In this document: positions 1-7,678 of the stretch, one piece after another
Layout of the letters: each line of letters begins with the position of its first letter
Numbering within the stretch: position 1 is the stretch's first letter
Assembly (NCBI GenBank): GCA_963652075.1
Contig: CAVJRQ010000062.1
Coordinates: 1 to 20,104, forward strand
Source of the DNA: Phocaeicola_A sp963652075
Lineage (GTDB): Bacteria > Bacteroidota > Bacteroidia > Bacteroidales > Bacteroidaceae
Direction: 5' to 3'
Length of the DNA: 20,104 nt
Notes under the pieces: model-generated
What the model was told of the DNA's origin: nothing
Database searches by the model: none
What the model saw: only the letters and a program-made list of their open reading frames with translations
Translations under genes and position numbers: made by a program

Positions 1-180
1 ACAGCCACCTACGTCTTCGAACTGAAATACGACGGTTCTGCCGAGGATGCCATCAAGCAGATAGATGAAAAGGGCTACTTGATTCCTTATTCCGCCGACG
101 GCAAGCGACTGGTGAAGGTGGGTGTCAACTACGACAGCCAGCAGCGCACCATCGGCGATTGGATTATCAAGGAAGGGTAA
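1..180 (+). CDS. AAA-ATPase / PD-(D/E)XK nuclease family protein, C-terminal fragment
   Basis: Only the last 59 codons are present; the gene enters from the left edge and ends at TAA 178-180. The visible peptide starts with a strand carrying F-E-L-K, the E-x-K part of a PD-(D/E)XK nuclease core. It continues with A-I-K-Q-I, then K-G-Y, and a later strand V-K-V-G-V-N-Y followed by R-T-I. This order matches the C-terminal nuclease-like domain of the large Bacteroidota family with an N-terminal AAA-ATPase domain (AAA-ATPase_like plus PDDEXK_9). That family is often present in many copies per genome and its cellular role is poorly defined. The ATPase half lies outside the window, so the full architecture is inferred. 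The next gene starts within about 10 bp on the same strand, which suggests co-transcription. Confidence 0.8.
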   Translation, partial: TATYVFELKYDGSAEDAIKQIDEKGYLIPYSADGKRLVKVGVNYDSQQRTIGDWIIKEG

Positions 181-189
181 TTGGAAGAG

Positions 190-2220
190 ATGAACAAGAT
201 AGACACAACGAATCAAGAGTTTCAGAACGCCCTGAACCTGATTCAGTTTACCCGCCAGTCGGTGTTCCTCACCGGAAAGGCGGGCACGGGTAAGTCTACG
301 TTCTTGAAATATGTGTGCAGCGTCACCAAGAAGAAACACATCGTGCTCGCCCCCACTGGCATCGCCGCCATCAACGCGGGCGGCAGCACGCTCCACAGCT
401 TCTTCAAACTGCCTTTCTACCCGCTACTGCCGGACGACCCGAAGTTCAGCCCCCGCAAGATTAAGGATTTTCTCAAGTACAGTTCGTCGCACCGGCAACT
501 TATCAACGAAGTGGAACTCATCATCATCGATGAGATTTCCATGGTTCGGGCGGACATCATCGACTTCATCGACAAGGTACTCCGCATCTACTCGCGCAAC
601 ATGCGCACGCCCTTCGGCGGCAAACAGCTGCTTCTGGTGGGCGATGTCTACCAACTGGAGCCCGTGGTGAAGGCGGACGAGCGCAGCATTCTGAACCGTT
701 TCTACCCCACCCCGTTCTTCTTCTCGGCACGCGTGTTCGAGGAGATGGACCTGGTCTCCATCGAGCTGAAGAAAGTCTACCGACAGACCGACCGGGTCTT
801 CATCAATGTGCTCGACCATATCCGAACCAACATGGTGGGAGCGGCAGACCTACAGCTGCTCAATACCCGCGTGGGGGCAGACCTCAGTGCGGAGAGCGAG
901 AAGCTGAGCATCACCCTCGCCACCCGACGCGATGTGGTGGACTACATAAACGAACACAAGTTGGAGGAGCTGCCCGGAGAGCCGACGCTCTTCAAGGGAA
1001 CCATCAAAGGGGAATTCCCCGAAAACAGCCTCCCCACTTCCATGGAACTGAGCCTCAAGCCTGGAGCGCAGATTATCTTCATCAAGAACGATAAGGACCA
1101 CCGCTGGGTGAACGGCACTATCGGCGTGGTGACCGGCTTCGACGAGGAGCAGAACGTGCTCTACGTTACCACGGAGAACGGTGAGGACTACGACGTGGAG
1201 CTGGAGCAGTGGCAAAACATACGCTACACTTACAACGAGGAGGAGAAGAAAATTGAGGAAGAGGAGCTCGGTGTCTTCACGCAGTTCCCCATCCGGCTGG
1301 CGTGGGCCATTACCATCCACAAGAGCCAGGGTCTCACCTTCAGCAGAGTCATCATCGACCTCACCGGAGGGGCTTTCACTGGAGGACAAACCTACGTGGC
1401 ACTCTCCCGTTGCACCTCGTTGGACGGCATCCAACTGAAGAAGCAGATTTCTCACGCAGACATCTTCGTCAGTCCCGCCATCGTACAGTTCGCCAGCCGG
1501 TTCAACAATCAGCAGGTGTACGACAAGGCGATGAAACAGGCGCAAGCGGACATCCTCTACCGCGACACGGTACGGCATTTCAACGAGGGGGACTTCGAAG
1601 CGTGCCTCAACTCATTCTTCCAGGCCATCCACGCGCGGTACGACATCGAGCGTCCACTGGCAAAGCGGTTCATACGCCGAAAGTTGGGCATCATACACAC
1701 ACAGCAGGACACCATCAATCACCTGAAAGAGGAGTTGCTCCGCAAACAGAAGACGATAGAGAAACTTGCGGCGGAATATTGTGAAATGGGCAAAATGTGC
1801 GGTTCACGCCCCGAAGAACGAGAAGCGGCACTGGCCAATTACAGCAAAGCCATAGACCTGTCGCCACTCTACCTGCCCGGCTGGATGGGCAAGGCGACGG
1901 CACTGTTCAACTTGGAACGGTATGCCGAGGCGGAAGCGTGCCTCTCTCATGTGGTGAAACGAAGCCGGCAACACGTCGAGGCACGTCTGCTGCGCGGGCA
2001 GGTACGGTTGCAACTCAACAACGTGACGGGAGCCGTGGCGGACTTCGACAAAGCCACCTCGCTCGCCCCCGAGGATGCCGACGCGCATGAGTGGTTCGGC
2101 AAAGCCTTGGCGCAACAGGGCTCAACGGACGAAGCAGAGTTGCAATGGGAATTGGCGGAACGCCTGCGTAAGCGGCAGCGCGCGAAATCGAAAGAGAAAA
2201 AGAGAAAAAAGAATCCTTAA
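190..2220 (+). CDS. PIF1/RecD-like DNA helicase with C-terminal TPR domain
   Basis: This is probably an ATP-driven superfamily 1 DNA helicase acting in the cytoplasm. Over 676 residues it shows Walker A GKAGTGKST (about 29-37), Walker B I-I-I-D-E (about 111-115), motif III GDVYQLE (about 151), a late T-I-H-K-S-Q-G motif (about 375) and Y-V-A-L-S-R (about 402). This set is typical of the PIF1/RecD/TraA-like helicases. Residues about 545-660 form roughly three TPR repeats, and the protein ends in a Lys/Arg-rich tail. The TPR part suggests a protein-binding role, which is inference. I chose ATG 190 over TTG 181, which directly abuts the previous stop; an AAGGAAGGG stretch lies just upstream. The AsmA-like gene follows after 11 bp, so the genes are likely co-transcribed. 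Substrate polarity and biological role cannot be read from the sequence. Confidence 0.88.
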   Translation: MNKIDTTNQEFQNALNLIQFTRQSVFLTGKAGTGKSTFLKYVCSVTKKKHIVLAPTGIAAINAGGSTLHSFFKLPFYPLLPDDPKFSPRKIKDFLKYSSSHRQLINEVELIIIDEISMVRADIIDFIDKVLRIYSRNMRTPFGGKQLLLVGDVYQLEPVVKADERSILNRFYPTPFFFSARVFEEMDLVSIELKKVYRQTDRVFINVLDHIRTNMVGAADLQLLNTRVGADLSAESEKLSITLATRRDVVDYINEHKLEELPGEPTLFKGTIKGEFPENSLPTSMELSLKPGAQIIFIKNDKDHRWVNGTIGVVTGFDEEQNVLYVTTENGEDYDVELEQWQNIRYTYNEEEKKIEEEELGVFTQFPIRLAWAITIHKSQGLTFSRVIIDLTGGAFTGGQTYVALSRCTSLDGIQLKKQISHADIFVSPAIVQFASRFNNQQVYDKAMKQAQADILYRDTVRHFNEGDFEACLNSFFQAIHARYDIERPLAKRFIRRKLGIIHTQQDTINHLKEELLRKQKTIEKLAAEYCEMGKMCGSRPEEREAALANYSKAIDLSPLYLPGWMGKATALFNLERYAEAEACLSHVVKRSRQHVEARLLRGQVRLQLNNVTGAVADFDKATSLAPEDADAHEWFGKALAQQGSTDEAELQWELAERLRKRQRAKSKEKKRKKNP

Positions 2221-2231
2221 AGATACGAATC

Positions 2232-4757
2232 ATGAAGAAAAGTCTTACAATTGCGGTGCTGATCATCGCGGTAATCTTCGTCTTACTGTTGGTTCTTCCC
2301 TATGCGTTCAAGGGAAAAATCAAAGAGTTGGCTATCAACGAAGGGAACAAGTCGCTAAACGCCGAATTCTATTTCGAGGACATCGACATCAGTTTCCTGC
2401 GCAACTTTCCCAAAGCGACACTCTCATTGGAACGTTTCTGGCTCAAGGGGGTGGGCGACTTTGCGAACGATACGTTAATTAACGCTGACGAAATCTCGGT
2501 ATCGGTCAACCTGTTGTCGCTCTTCGGCAACTCTGGCTACGAAATATCAAGGGTGAAGGTCAGCGACACGAAGGTGAAAGCCGTCGTACTGAGCGACGGA
2601 CGGGTCAACTGGGACGTGATGAAGAGCGACTCCACAGCCACGGATACCACGGACACCACAGCCACGGAGAGTTCGTTCCGCATCAAACTGCGGAAGTTGA
2701 CACTGTCGGATGTGGACATCGTCTACGACGACCGCCAAGGAAACATGTACACCTCGGTGAACGGACTGGACTTGACCTGCTCGGGTGACATGAGCGCGGC
2801 GCATACCACCCTCCGGTTGGAATCGGAAATCGAGGCGTTGTCGTTCCGCATGAACAACATCCCCTTCCTCAAGGATGCGGAGATTGCCGCTACGGTGAAT
2901 GTGGACGCGGACTTGCAGAACGGGAAATACACGCTGCAAAAGAACCGGTTCCGTCTCAACGCCATCGAGGCGAACCTCGACGGATGGGTAGCCCTGGCGG
3001 ACAGTGCCACCCAAATAGACCTGAAGATGAACACCTCGGAGATTCAGTTTAAGGAGATTCTCTCGCTCGTCCCTGCCATCTACATGAAGGATTTCGAGTC
3101 ACTCCAGACTAGCGGCAAGGTATCCATGGAAGCATGGGCCAAAGGCACGCTCGACCAAGCGAACGTCCCGGCCATGGAGGTGAAACTGAAGGTGGAGGAC
3201 GGACAGTTCCGCTACCCGTCTCTGCCTGCGGGTGTGGAGAATATCCAGGTGCTCGCCGAGGTAACCAATCCGGGCGGCAGCGCAGACCTCACGGAGGTAA
3301 ACATCAACCCGTTCAGCTTCACTATGGCAGGTAATCCCTTCGCCGCTACAGCCATCGTAAGGACACCCGTCAGCGACCCTGACTTCCAGTTCTCCGCCAA
3401 CGGTGTGCTCAACCTGGGCAAGGTAAAGGAAATCTATCCGTTGGAAGAGGTTTCGCTCAACGGCGTGGTCACGGCGGACATGAGCGTGGCAGGCAAGCTC
3501 TCCTACATCGACAAGGAACAGTACGACAGAATCTCCGCCTCGGGCACCGTCAAGCTGAATGATATGGGCCTCAACCTGAAAGAGATGCCGCAAATCGGCA
3601 TCAAGCAGTCGGTCTTCACCTTCACTCCACAGTACCTCAACCTGAGCGAGACAACGGTGAACATCGGAGAGAACGACCTTACTGCGGACTGCCGCTTCGA
3701 GAACTATATGGCTTACGCGCTCAAGGGCAAGACGCTGAAAGGACGTGTCAACGCCTCCTCCAACCACTTCAATCTGAACGACTTCATGACGGCATCGGAC
3801 AGTACCGCGGTTTCCGCCCAGACCGCCGACACCACACGGACGGCACCGGCTACGGAGGCGACAGGTGTCATCCGTATCCCGGACAACATCGACTTCAACA
3901 TGAACGTGGATATGAAAGAGGTGCTCTTCGACAAGATGACGCTCAAAGACCTCAACGGCGCACTGACTGTGAAAAACAGCACGGTGGACATGAAGAACCT
4001 CTCCATGAACACCATGGGCGGCAAGATTGTGATGAACGGAAACTACTCCACCCCGAAGGACCAGAATCCGGAGCTGAAGGCATCGCTCAACATGAGCGAC
4101 CTCTCCTTTGCGCAGACCTTCAAGGAGTTGGATATGATTCAGAAGTTCGCGCCTATCTTCGAGGGAATGGGAGGCAACTTCTCGGGCAAGATGAACCTCA
4201 CCGCCGCACTCGACAGCACCATGTCACCCGTCATGAACACCTTGGAAGCGGACGGACAGTTGCGGACAAAGGATGTCAGCCTGAGCGACGTGAAGTGCAT
4301 CGGTCAGATTGCCGAACTGGTGAACAAGCCCAGCTTGAAGAACCTCAACGCCAAAGACCTGACGCTGGATTTTACCATCAAGGAAGGACGACTCAGCACC
4401 CAACCGTTCGACATCAAACTGGGCGACACGACAATCAACCTTTCCGGTGACACGGGTCTGGACCAGACGGTGAACTACAGCGGCAAGGTGAAACTGCCGG
4501 CTTCCGCAGGTGCCGTCTCGCAACTCTCCACGCTCGACCTCAAGATTGGCGGAACGCTCACCTCGCCCAAGGTATCCATCGACACCCAGAGCATGGCCAG
4601 CCAAGCGGTGAAGTCCGTTACCGACAAAGCTATCGGAAAGGCGGCAGAGAAGCTGGGGCTCGACTCTACCGTCACCTCCAATGCGGACTCGCTCAAACAG
4701 AAAATAACCGAGAAGGCGGTAAACAAAGTACTTGACCTCTTCAAAAAGAAGAAATAA
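2232..4757 (+). CDS. AsmA-like family envelope protein
   Basis: This 841-residue protein begins with a Lys-Lys plus a long hydrophobic helix (about residues 4-25), which fits a single inner-membrane anchor with the rest in the periplasm. The body is rich in short alternating beta strands and DUF-like repeats, with E-D-I-D-I-S-F-L-R-N-F-P early on and many 'S-G-x-V-K' turns. This is the pattern of AsmA/TamB-type repeating beta-groove proteins. Family members are linked to outer-membrane homeostasis and phospholipid transport between membranes. Two Thr/Ser/Asp-rich low-complexity stretches (about 134-150 and 525-545) look like flexible linkers between subdomains, and the C-terminus is Lys-rich. 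The gene sits 11 bp after the helicase and 1 bp before the YciO-like gene, so it is in a tight operon. The family call is firm; the substrate is unknown. Confidence 0.85.
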   Translation: MKKSLTIAVLIIAVIFVLLLVLPYAFKGKIKELAINEGNKSLNAEFYFEDIDISFLRNFPKATLSLERFWLKGVGDFANDTLINADEISVSVNLLSLFGNSGYEISRVKVSDTKVKAVVLSDGRVNWDVMKSDSTATDTTDTTATESSFRIKLRKLTLSDVDIVYDDRQGNMYTSVNGLDLTCSGDMSAAHTTLRLESEIEALSFRMNNIPFLKDAEIAATVNVDADLQNGKYTLQKNRFRLNAIEANLDGWVALADSATQIDLKMNTSEIQFKEILSLVPAIYMKDFESLQTSGKVSMEAWAKGTLDQANVPAMEVKLKVEDGQFRYPSLPAGVENIQVLAEVTNPGGSADLTEVNINPFSFTMAGNPFAATAIVRTPVSDPDFQFSANGVLNLGKVKEIYPLEEVSLNGVVTADMSVAGKLSYIDKEQYDRISASGTVKLNDMGLNLKEMPQIGIKQSVFTFTPQYLNLSETTVNIGENDLTADCRFENYMAYALKGKTLKGRVNASSNHFNLNDFMTASDSTAVSAQTADTTRTAPATEATGVIRIPDNIDFNMNVDMKEVLFDKMTLKDLNGALTVKNSTVDMKNLSMNTMGGKIVMNGNYSTPKDQNPELKASLNMSDLSFAQTFKELDMIQKFAPIFEGMGGNFSGKMNLTAALDSTMSPVMNTLEADGQLRTKDVSLSDVKCIGQIAELVNKPSLKNLNAKDLTLDFTIKEGRLSTQPFDIKLGDTTINLSGDTGLDQTVNYSGKVKLPASAGAVSQLSTLDLKIGGTLTSPKVSIDTQSMASQAVKSVTDKAIGKAAEKLGLDSTVTSNADSLKQKITEKAVNKVLDLFKKKK

Positions 4758-4758
4758 G

Positions 4759-5370
4759 ATGTTACGCAAACTCTATGAAAAAGACACGAATCCGAAGGAC
4801 CTCTATGAAGTCCTCCGGATTCTCAACGACGGAGGACTGATTATCTATCCCACCGACACGATGTACGCCATTGGCTGCCACGCCCTCAAGGAGCGGGCCA
4901 TCGAACGCATCTGCCGCATCAAAGGGGTGGACCCGCGCAAGTGCAACCTCTCCGTCATCTGCTACGACCTGAGCGACATCAGCGAGTATGCCCGCGTGGA
5001 CAATGCCACCTTCAAGCTGATGAAGCGCAACCTCCCCGGTCCATTCACCTTCATCCTCCCTGCAGGAAGCCGTCTTCCGAAGGTCTACAAGAACCGTAAG
5101 GAAGTGGGCATCCGTGTGCCGGACCATCCGCTCATCCGCGAAATCTGCCGACAACTGGAAGCCCCTATTCTCACCACCACCCTGCCCTACGACGAGGATG
5201 AGGACGTAGAGTACGTCACCACGCCCGAACTCATCGACGAGAAGTTCGGCAACCAGGTGGATTTGGTCATTGACGGTGGCATAGGAGGCACTGAGCCCAG
5301 TACCGTGATACGCTGCACGGAGGATACGTTCGAGATTGTCCGTGAAGGAAAGGGAGTGCTCCAAGAGTAA
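4759..5370 (+). CDS. YciO/Sua5/YrdC family protein (L-threonylcarbamoyladenylate synthase-like)
   Basis: The 203-residue product has the YrdC fold signature: Y-P-T-D-T-M-Y-A-I-G near residue 32, L-P-G-P-F-T-F-I-L-P in the middle, and V-G-I-R-V-P-D-H-P. True TsaC/Sua5 enzymes make threonylcarbamoyl-AMP for the t6A37 tRNA modification and carry K-x-R and S-x-N motifs. Here those regions read K-G-V-D-P-R-K and T-T-T-L-P, so both signatures are altered. That is closer to the YciO branch, whose role is unsettled. I therefore favour a YciO-like paralogue rather than the t6A enzyme itself. ATG 4759 lies 1 bp after the AsmA-like stop, so translation is probably coupled; an in-frame upstream ATG at 4732 would overlap the previous gene and is disfavoured. 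The domain call is certain, the reaction is not. Confidence 0.87.
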   Translation: MLRKLYEKDTNPKDLYEVLRILNDGGLIIYPTDTMYAIGCHALKERAIERICRIKGVDPRKCNLSVICYDLSDISEYARVDNATFKLMKRNLPGPFTFILPAGSRLPKVYKNRKEVGIRVPDHPLIREICRQLEAPILTTTLPYDEDEDVEYVTTPELIDEKFGNQVDLVIDGGIGGTEPSTVIRCTEDTFEIVREGKGVLQE

Positions 5371-5401
5371 AGAAGCAAGTTTTTTGTTTAATTCTTTCAA
5401 A

Positions 5402-5437
5402 TTTGTTGTGTCCCAAACGTCTTTTTCCGTAAGTTTG
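5402..5437 (+). promoter_or_regulatory. Bacteroidota-type promoter for the DUF4468/flavin-reductase fusion gene
   Basis: TAAGTTTG at 5430-5437 fits the Bacteroidota -7 consensus TAnnTTTG. A TTTGTTGTG stretch at 5402-5410 supplies a -33-like TTG-rich element at roughly the right distance. The start codon is at 5467, giving a short leader. The region lies downstream of a stop and separates two transcription units. This is motif matching only. Confidence 0.6.
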
Positions 5438-5466
5438 TGGCAACTATTTTAAATTGTTATACCCAT

Positions 5467-6729
5467 ATGAAGAAAATTCTCTACCTGTTACTCATGATTC
5501 CGGCGATGGTTTGGGCACAGACCGATGCCAAATACTTGGCAGGGGCTGTTCCCGTGGTCGACGGAAGAGTCACCTTCACACAGACCATCAACGTACCCGG
5601 GCTCACCAAGGACGTACTCTTTAACTATTTGGACACGTGGGCAAAAGACCAGTTCAAGGCCGTGGAAGGGTTTCCCAACAACAAACTGATTTCCTCTGAT
5701 GCCGCCACTGGCGAGATTGGTGCCATCGGCGAAACGTATGTGGTCTTCTCCAACAGCGTGCTCTCACTGGACCGCACCCGCATGTACTACCAGTTCACCG
5801 CCAAATGTTCCAACGGCAAGTGCCAGTTGACCATTTCCCGCATCCGCTACCTCTACAATGAGGCACGCAACGGCGGCGAACGCTACACCGCCGAGGAGAT
5901 TATCACCGACGAGACCGGACTCAACAAGAAGAAAGACAAGCTGGCACGCGTCATCGGTAAGTTCCGCCGCGAGACCATAGATTATAAGGATGACCTCTTC
6001 AAGTCCGTCTCCACCTCCATCATGGAGCAGCTGCAACAGACCGCCAAGGCAGCGCAACCGAAGGAGGAGACACCTGCCGTGCAAATCGCCGACCCGGGCA
6101 TGGTCACCATTGACCCAGCCGCCATCCAGGCCGCACAGACTGCACCAGCCACTATGGCAGCCATGCCTGCCGTCACCACAATGGCAGTTGCCGCTACCAC
6201 TTCCACTGATGCCGGTTCTAATATGGAGGGTTATCGCAAAGTGGAGGTGAAAGACATCCCGGGCAACATCTACAAGTTACTCTCCGAGGACTGGATGCTC
6301 ATCACCGCAGGCAACGATACGCAGTTCAACATGATGACCGCCAGTTGGGGCGGATTGGGCAATCTCTACCAGAAGCCCGTGGCTTTCTGCTTTATCAACC
6401 CCAGCCGCTACACTTACCAACTCATGGAGAAGAACGACACCTACACGCTCTCTTTCTACAACGAGAACAGTCGTGAAGCCTTGAAGGTGTGCGGCACCAC
6501 CTCCGGCCGTGACGGTGACAAGGTGAAGGCTTCGGGTCTCACCCCCATCACCACTCCCGCAGGCAACAAAGCCTTCAAGGAGGCGTGGCTCATCATCGAG
6601 TGCAAGAAGATGATTGCCCAGTCGTTCAACCCCGACGTGGTGAAGCAAGACGAGCTGAAGCAACAGTGGGAAGGCAAGGCGATGCACAAGATGTACATCG
6701 GTGAGATTGTGAACGTTTGGATGAAATAA
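5467..6729 (+). CDS. Exported DUF4468 domain protein fused to a flavin-reductase-like domain
   Basis: The 420-residue product starts with a signal peptide (M-K-K, hydrophobic core, then V-W-A-Q; likely cleavage after residue 17). Residues about 25-120 match DUF4468, a TBP-like-fold domain common in exported Bacteroidota proteins. A long Ala/Thr/Pro/Met-rich linker spans about 185-240. From about 243 to the end it resembles standalone flavin reductase family proteins: Y-R-K-V-E-V-K-D-I-P-G-N near the start, then M-T-A-S-W-G-G and V-A-F-C-F-I-N-P, later Y-I-G-E-I-V. That family binds FMN or FAD and reduces it with NAD(P)H, normally in the cytoplasm, so an exported copy is odd. ATG 5467 is chosen because it opens the signal peptide; an in-frame upstream ATG at 5437 overlaps the promoter. 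The gene has its own promoter and terminator. Enzyme activity is not established. Confidence 0.82.
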   Translation: MKKILYLLLMIPAMVWAQTDAKYLAGAVPVVDGRVTFTQTINVPGLTKDVLFNYLDTWAKDQFKAVEGFPNNKLISSDAATGEIGAIGETYVVFSNSVLSLDRTRMYYQFTAKCSNGKCQLTISRIRYLYNEARNGGERYTAEEIITDETGLNKKKDKLARVIGKFRRETIDYKDDLFKSVSTSIMEQLQQTAKAAQPKEETPAVQIADPGMVTIDPAAIQAAQTAPATMAAMPAVTTMAVAATTSTDAGSNMEGYRKVEVKDIPGNIYKLLSEDWMLITAGNDTQFNMMTASWGGLGNLYQKPVAFCFINPSRYTYQLMEKNDTYTLSFYNENSREALKVCGTTSGRDGDKVKASGLTPITTPAGNKAFKEAWLIIECKKMIAQSFNPDVVKQDELKQQWEGKAMHKMYIGEIVNVWMK

Positions 6730-6735
6730 AAAAGT

Positions 6736-6783
6736 CTCATCCTCCTGTCCCTTTCAACGGATGGACAGGAGGATGAGTTTTTT
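6736..6783 (+). terminator. Strong rho-independent terminator
   Basis: A perfect 15-bp stem (6736-6750 pairs with 6763-6777) encloses a 12-base loop and is followed by six Ts (6778-6783). An A-rich tract before the stem could pair with the Ts, making it workable in both directions. It begins 6 bp after the fusion gene's stop codon. Confidence 0.93.
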
Positions 6784-6847
6784 GGGGTCAGTCCGAAAAC
6801 CCGGTGGAAATTCACTGCTTCAGTCAATGAAGCGGTTGCACCTGCCA

Positions 6848-6920
6848 ACGTAAGTACTTACATCGGGCTACGTAAGTACTTTCATCGGGCAACGTAAGTA
6901 CTTGCGTGGACACACGTAAG
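6848..6920 (+). repeat. 22-bp tandem array of palindromic GTAAGTACTTAC units
   Basis: Three full units start at 6848, 6870 and 6892, and a truncated fourth at 6914: an exact 22-bp period. Each begins ACGTAAGTACTT, containing the 12-bp self-complementary core GTAAGTACTTAC (perfect in unit 1, one mismatch in units 2 and 3). The 8-bp tails are ATCGGGCT, ATCGGGCA and, in unit 3, a divergent GTGGACAC. A matching but inverted array lies at 20035-20104. It sits between the terminator of one unit and the promoter of the next. Function unknown; it may be a dispersed intergenic repeat family or an array of binding sites. Confidence 0.85.
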
Positions 6921-7092
6921 GTGTATCCCCTTTTCCCGCTTTCAGCACCCTCCCCTCCACCGACCAACAAAGCCCTATGACAGTTTCAAAATGAAAGGTC
7001 TATCGGCCTCCTCACAGCCCATTGAAGACGTTGCTTCCGATTAACAATGTTAAAAATGCGGTTACGATTTGAAATTTGTCAAGGAGAAATGA

Positions 7093-7121
7093 TTGCTGCA
7101 ACGATAAAAAAGTTATCTTTG
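7093..7121 (+). promoter_or_regulatory. Probable promoter of the 2-oxoacid:ferredoxin oxidoreductase operon
   Basis: TATCTTTG at 7114-7121 is an exact TAnnTTTG -7 match. The -33 element is weak: only TTG at 7093-7095, 18 bp upstream. The first gene starts at 7149, leaving a leader of about 20-25 bases. Confidence 0.6.
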
Positions 7122-7148
7122 TAGCGGTTTACGAATGTAGATTTAACT

Positions 7149-7424
7149 ATGAAGGAACTGACAGATGTGAAGCGGCTGCTTCAAGAAGGGAATACCGCCG
7201 TGGCAATCCAACGGCTGGATACGCTCATAGCTACCGCCCCCGTGGATTCGGACGAGCTGTTCTACTTGCGCGGCAACGCCTATCGCAAGCAAGGCAACTG
7301 GCAGCTGGCACTCAACAACTACCTTCTGGCCATCGACATCAACCCCGAGAGTCCCGCACGCGCGGCGCGCGACATGCTCATGGATATCCTCGAATTCTAT
7401 AACAAAGACATGTACAATCAATAA
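7149..7424 (+). CDS. Small TPR-repeat protein at the head of the oxidoreductase operon
   Basis: The 91-residue product is helical and carries about two TPR repeats. The clearest runs from L-F-Y-L-R-G-N-A-Y-R-K-Q-G-N to A-L-N-N-Y-L-L-A-I-D-I-N-P, with the usual W/L-G-Y-A-P spacing, at about residues 35-70. There is no signal peptide, so it should be cytoplasmic. TPR proteins bind other proteins. It is separated by 14 bp from the ferredoxin gene and shares the operon promoter, so a role in assembly or stability of the oxidoreductase complex is an attractive guess, not something the sequence proves. ATG 7149 is the only sensible start, about 28 bp after the TATCTTTG box. Confidence 0.8.
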   Translation: MKELTDVKRLLQEGNTAVAIQRLDTLIATAPVDSDELFYLRGNAYRKQGNWQLALNNYLLAIDINPESPARAARDMLMDILEFYNKDMYNQ

Positions 7425-7438
7425 TAAAATTGTTTATT

Positions 7439-7666
7439 ATGGCTACAATAAAAGGTACAATCGTAGTGGACACGGAACGTTGCAAAGGCTGCAGCCTTTG
7501 CGTTGTGGCGTGTCCCTTCAAGATTTTGGAGCTTACCAAGAAAGAAGTGAACAAGAAAGGTTATCCCTTCGCCTCCCAAGTGGACGAGGACCGCTGCACC
7601 GGCTGCGCCTCCTGCGCCATTGTCTGTCCGGACGGGTGCATAACCGTTTACAAAGCCAAACTTTAA
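7439..7666 (+). CDS. 2-oxoacid:ferredoxin oxidoreductase, delta (2x[4Fe-4S] ferredoxin) subunit
   Basis: The 75-residue product carries two classical cluster motifs: C-K-G-C-S-L-C-V-V-A-C-P (about 15-26) and C-T-G-C-A-S-C-A-I-V-C-P (about 49-60). It should hold two [4Fe-4S] clusters and pass electrons between the catalytic TPP subunit and free ferredoxin. Length and motif spacing match the small KorD/VorD/PorD subunits. I chose ATG 7439 (M-A-T-I-K-G) over an in-frame ATG at 7430, because the extra M-F-I is not expected and 7439 leaves a 14-bp gap to the TPR gene. The alpha subunit follows after 12 bp. The gene is called by homology and context; the partner substrate is not fixed by this subunit. 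Confidence 0.92.
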   Translation: MATIKGTIVVDTERCKGCSLCVVACPFKILELTKKEVNKKGYPFASQVDEDRCTGCASCAIVCPDGCITVYKAKL

Positions 7667-7678
7667 GAAATCAAGAAT

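Larger units (their letters stand above)
6784..7148. other. Gene-free intergenic stretch with hairpin, repeat array and promoter
   Basis: No credible coding region is visible. It holds a small imperfect hairpin (6814-6822 pairing with 6828-6836, one G-U pair, 5-base loop), the 22-bp palindromic repeat array (6848-6920), about 100 bp with no recognisable feature (6925-7070), and the probable promoter of the downstream operon near 7114. Confidence 0.7.

Noticed and set aside
1..5370. Anti-phage defence island (nuclease-ATPase fragment plus helicase)
   Set aside because: Only a C-terminal nuclease fragment is visible, the downstream AsmA-like and YciO-like genes are housekeeping types, and there are no mobility genes or base-composition shift.
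6848..6920. CRISPR array
   Set aside because: The period is only 22 bp, the inter-core segments are 8-10 bases and nearly identical, and no cas gene is nearby. Spacers should be longer and unique.
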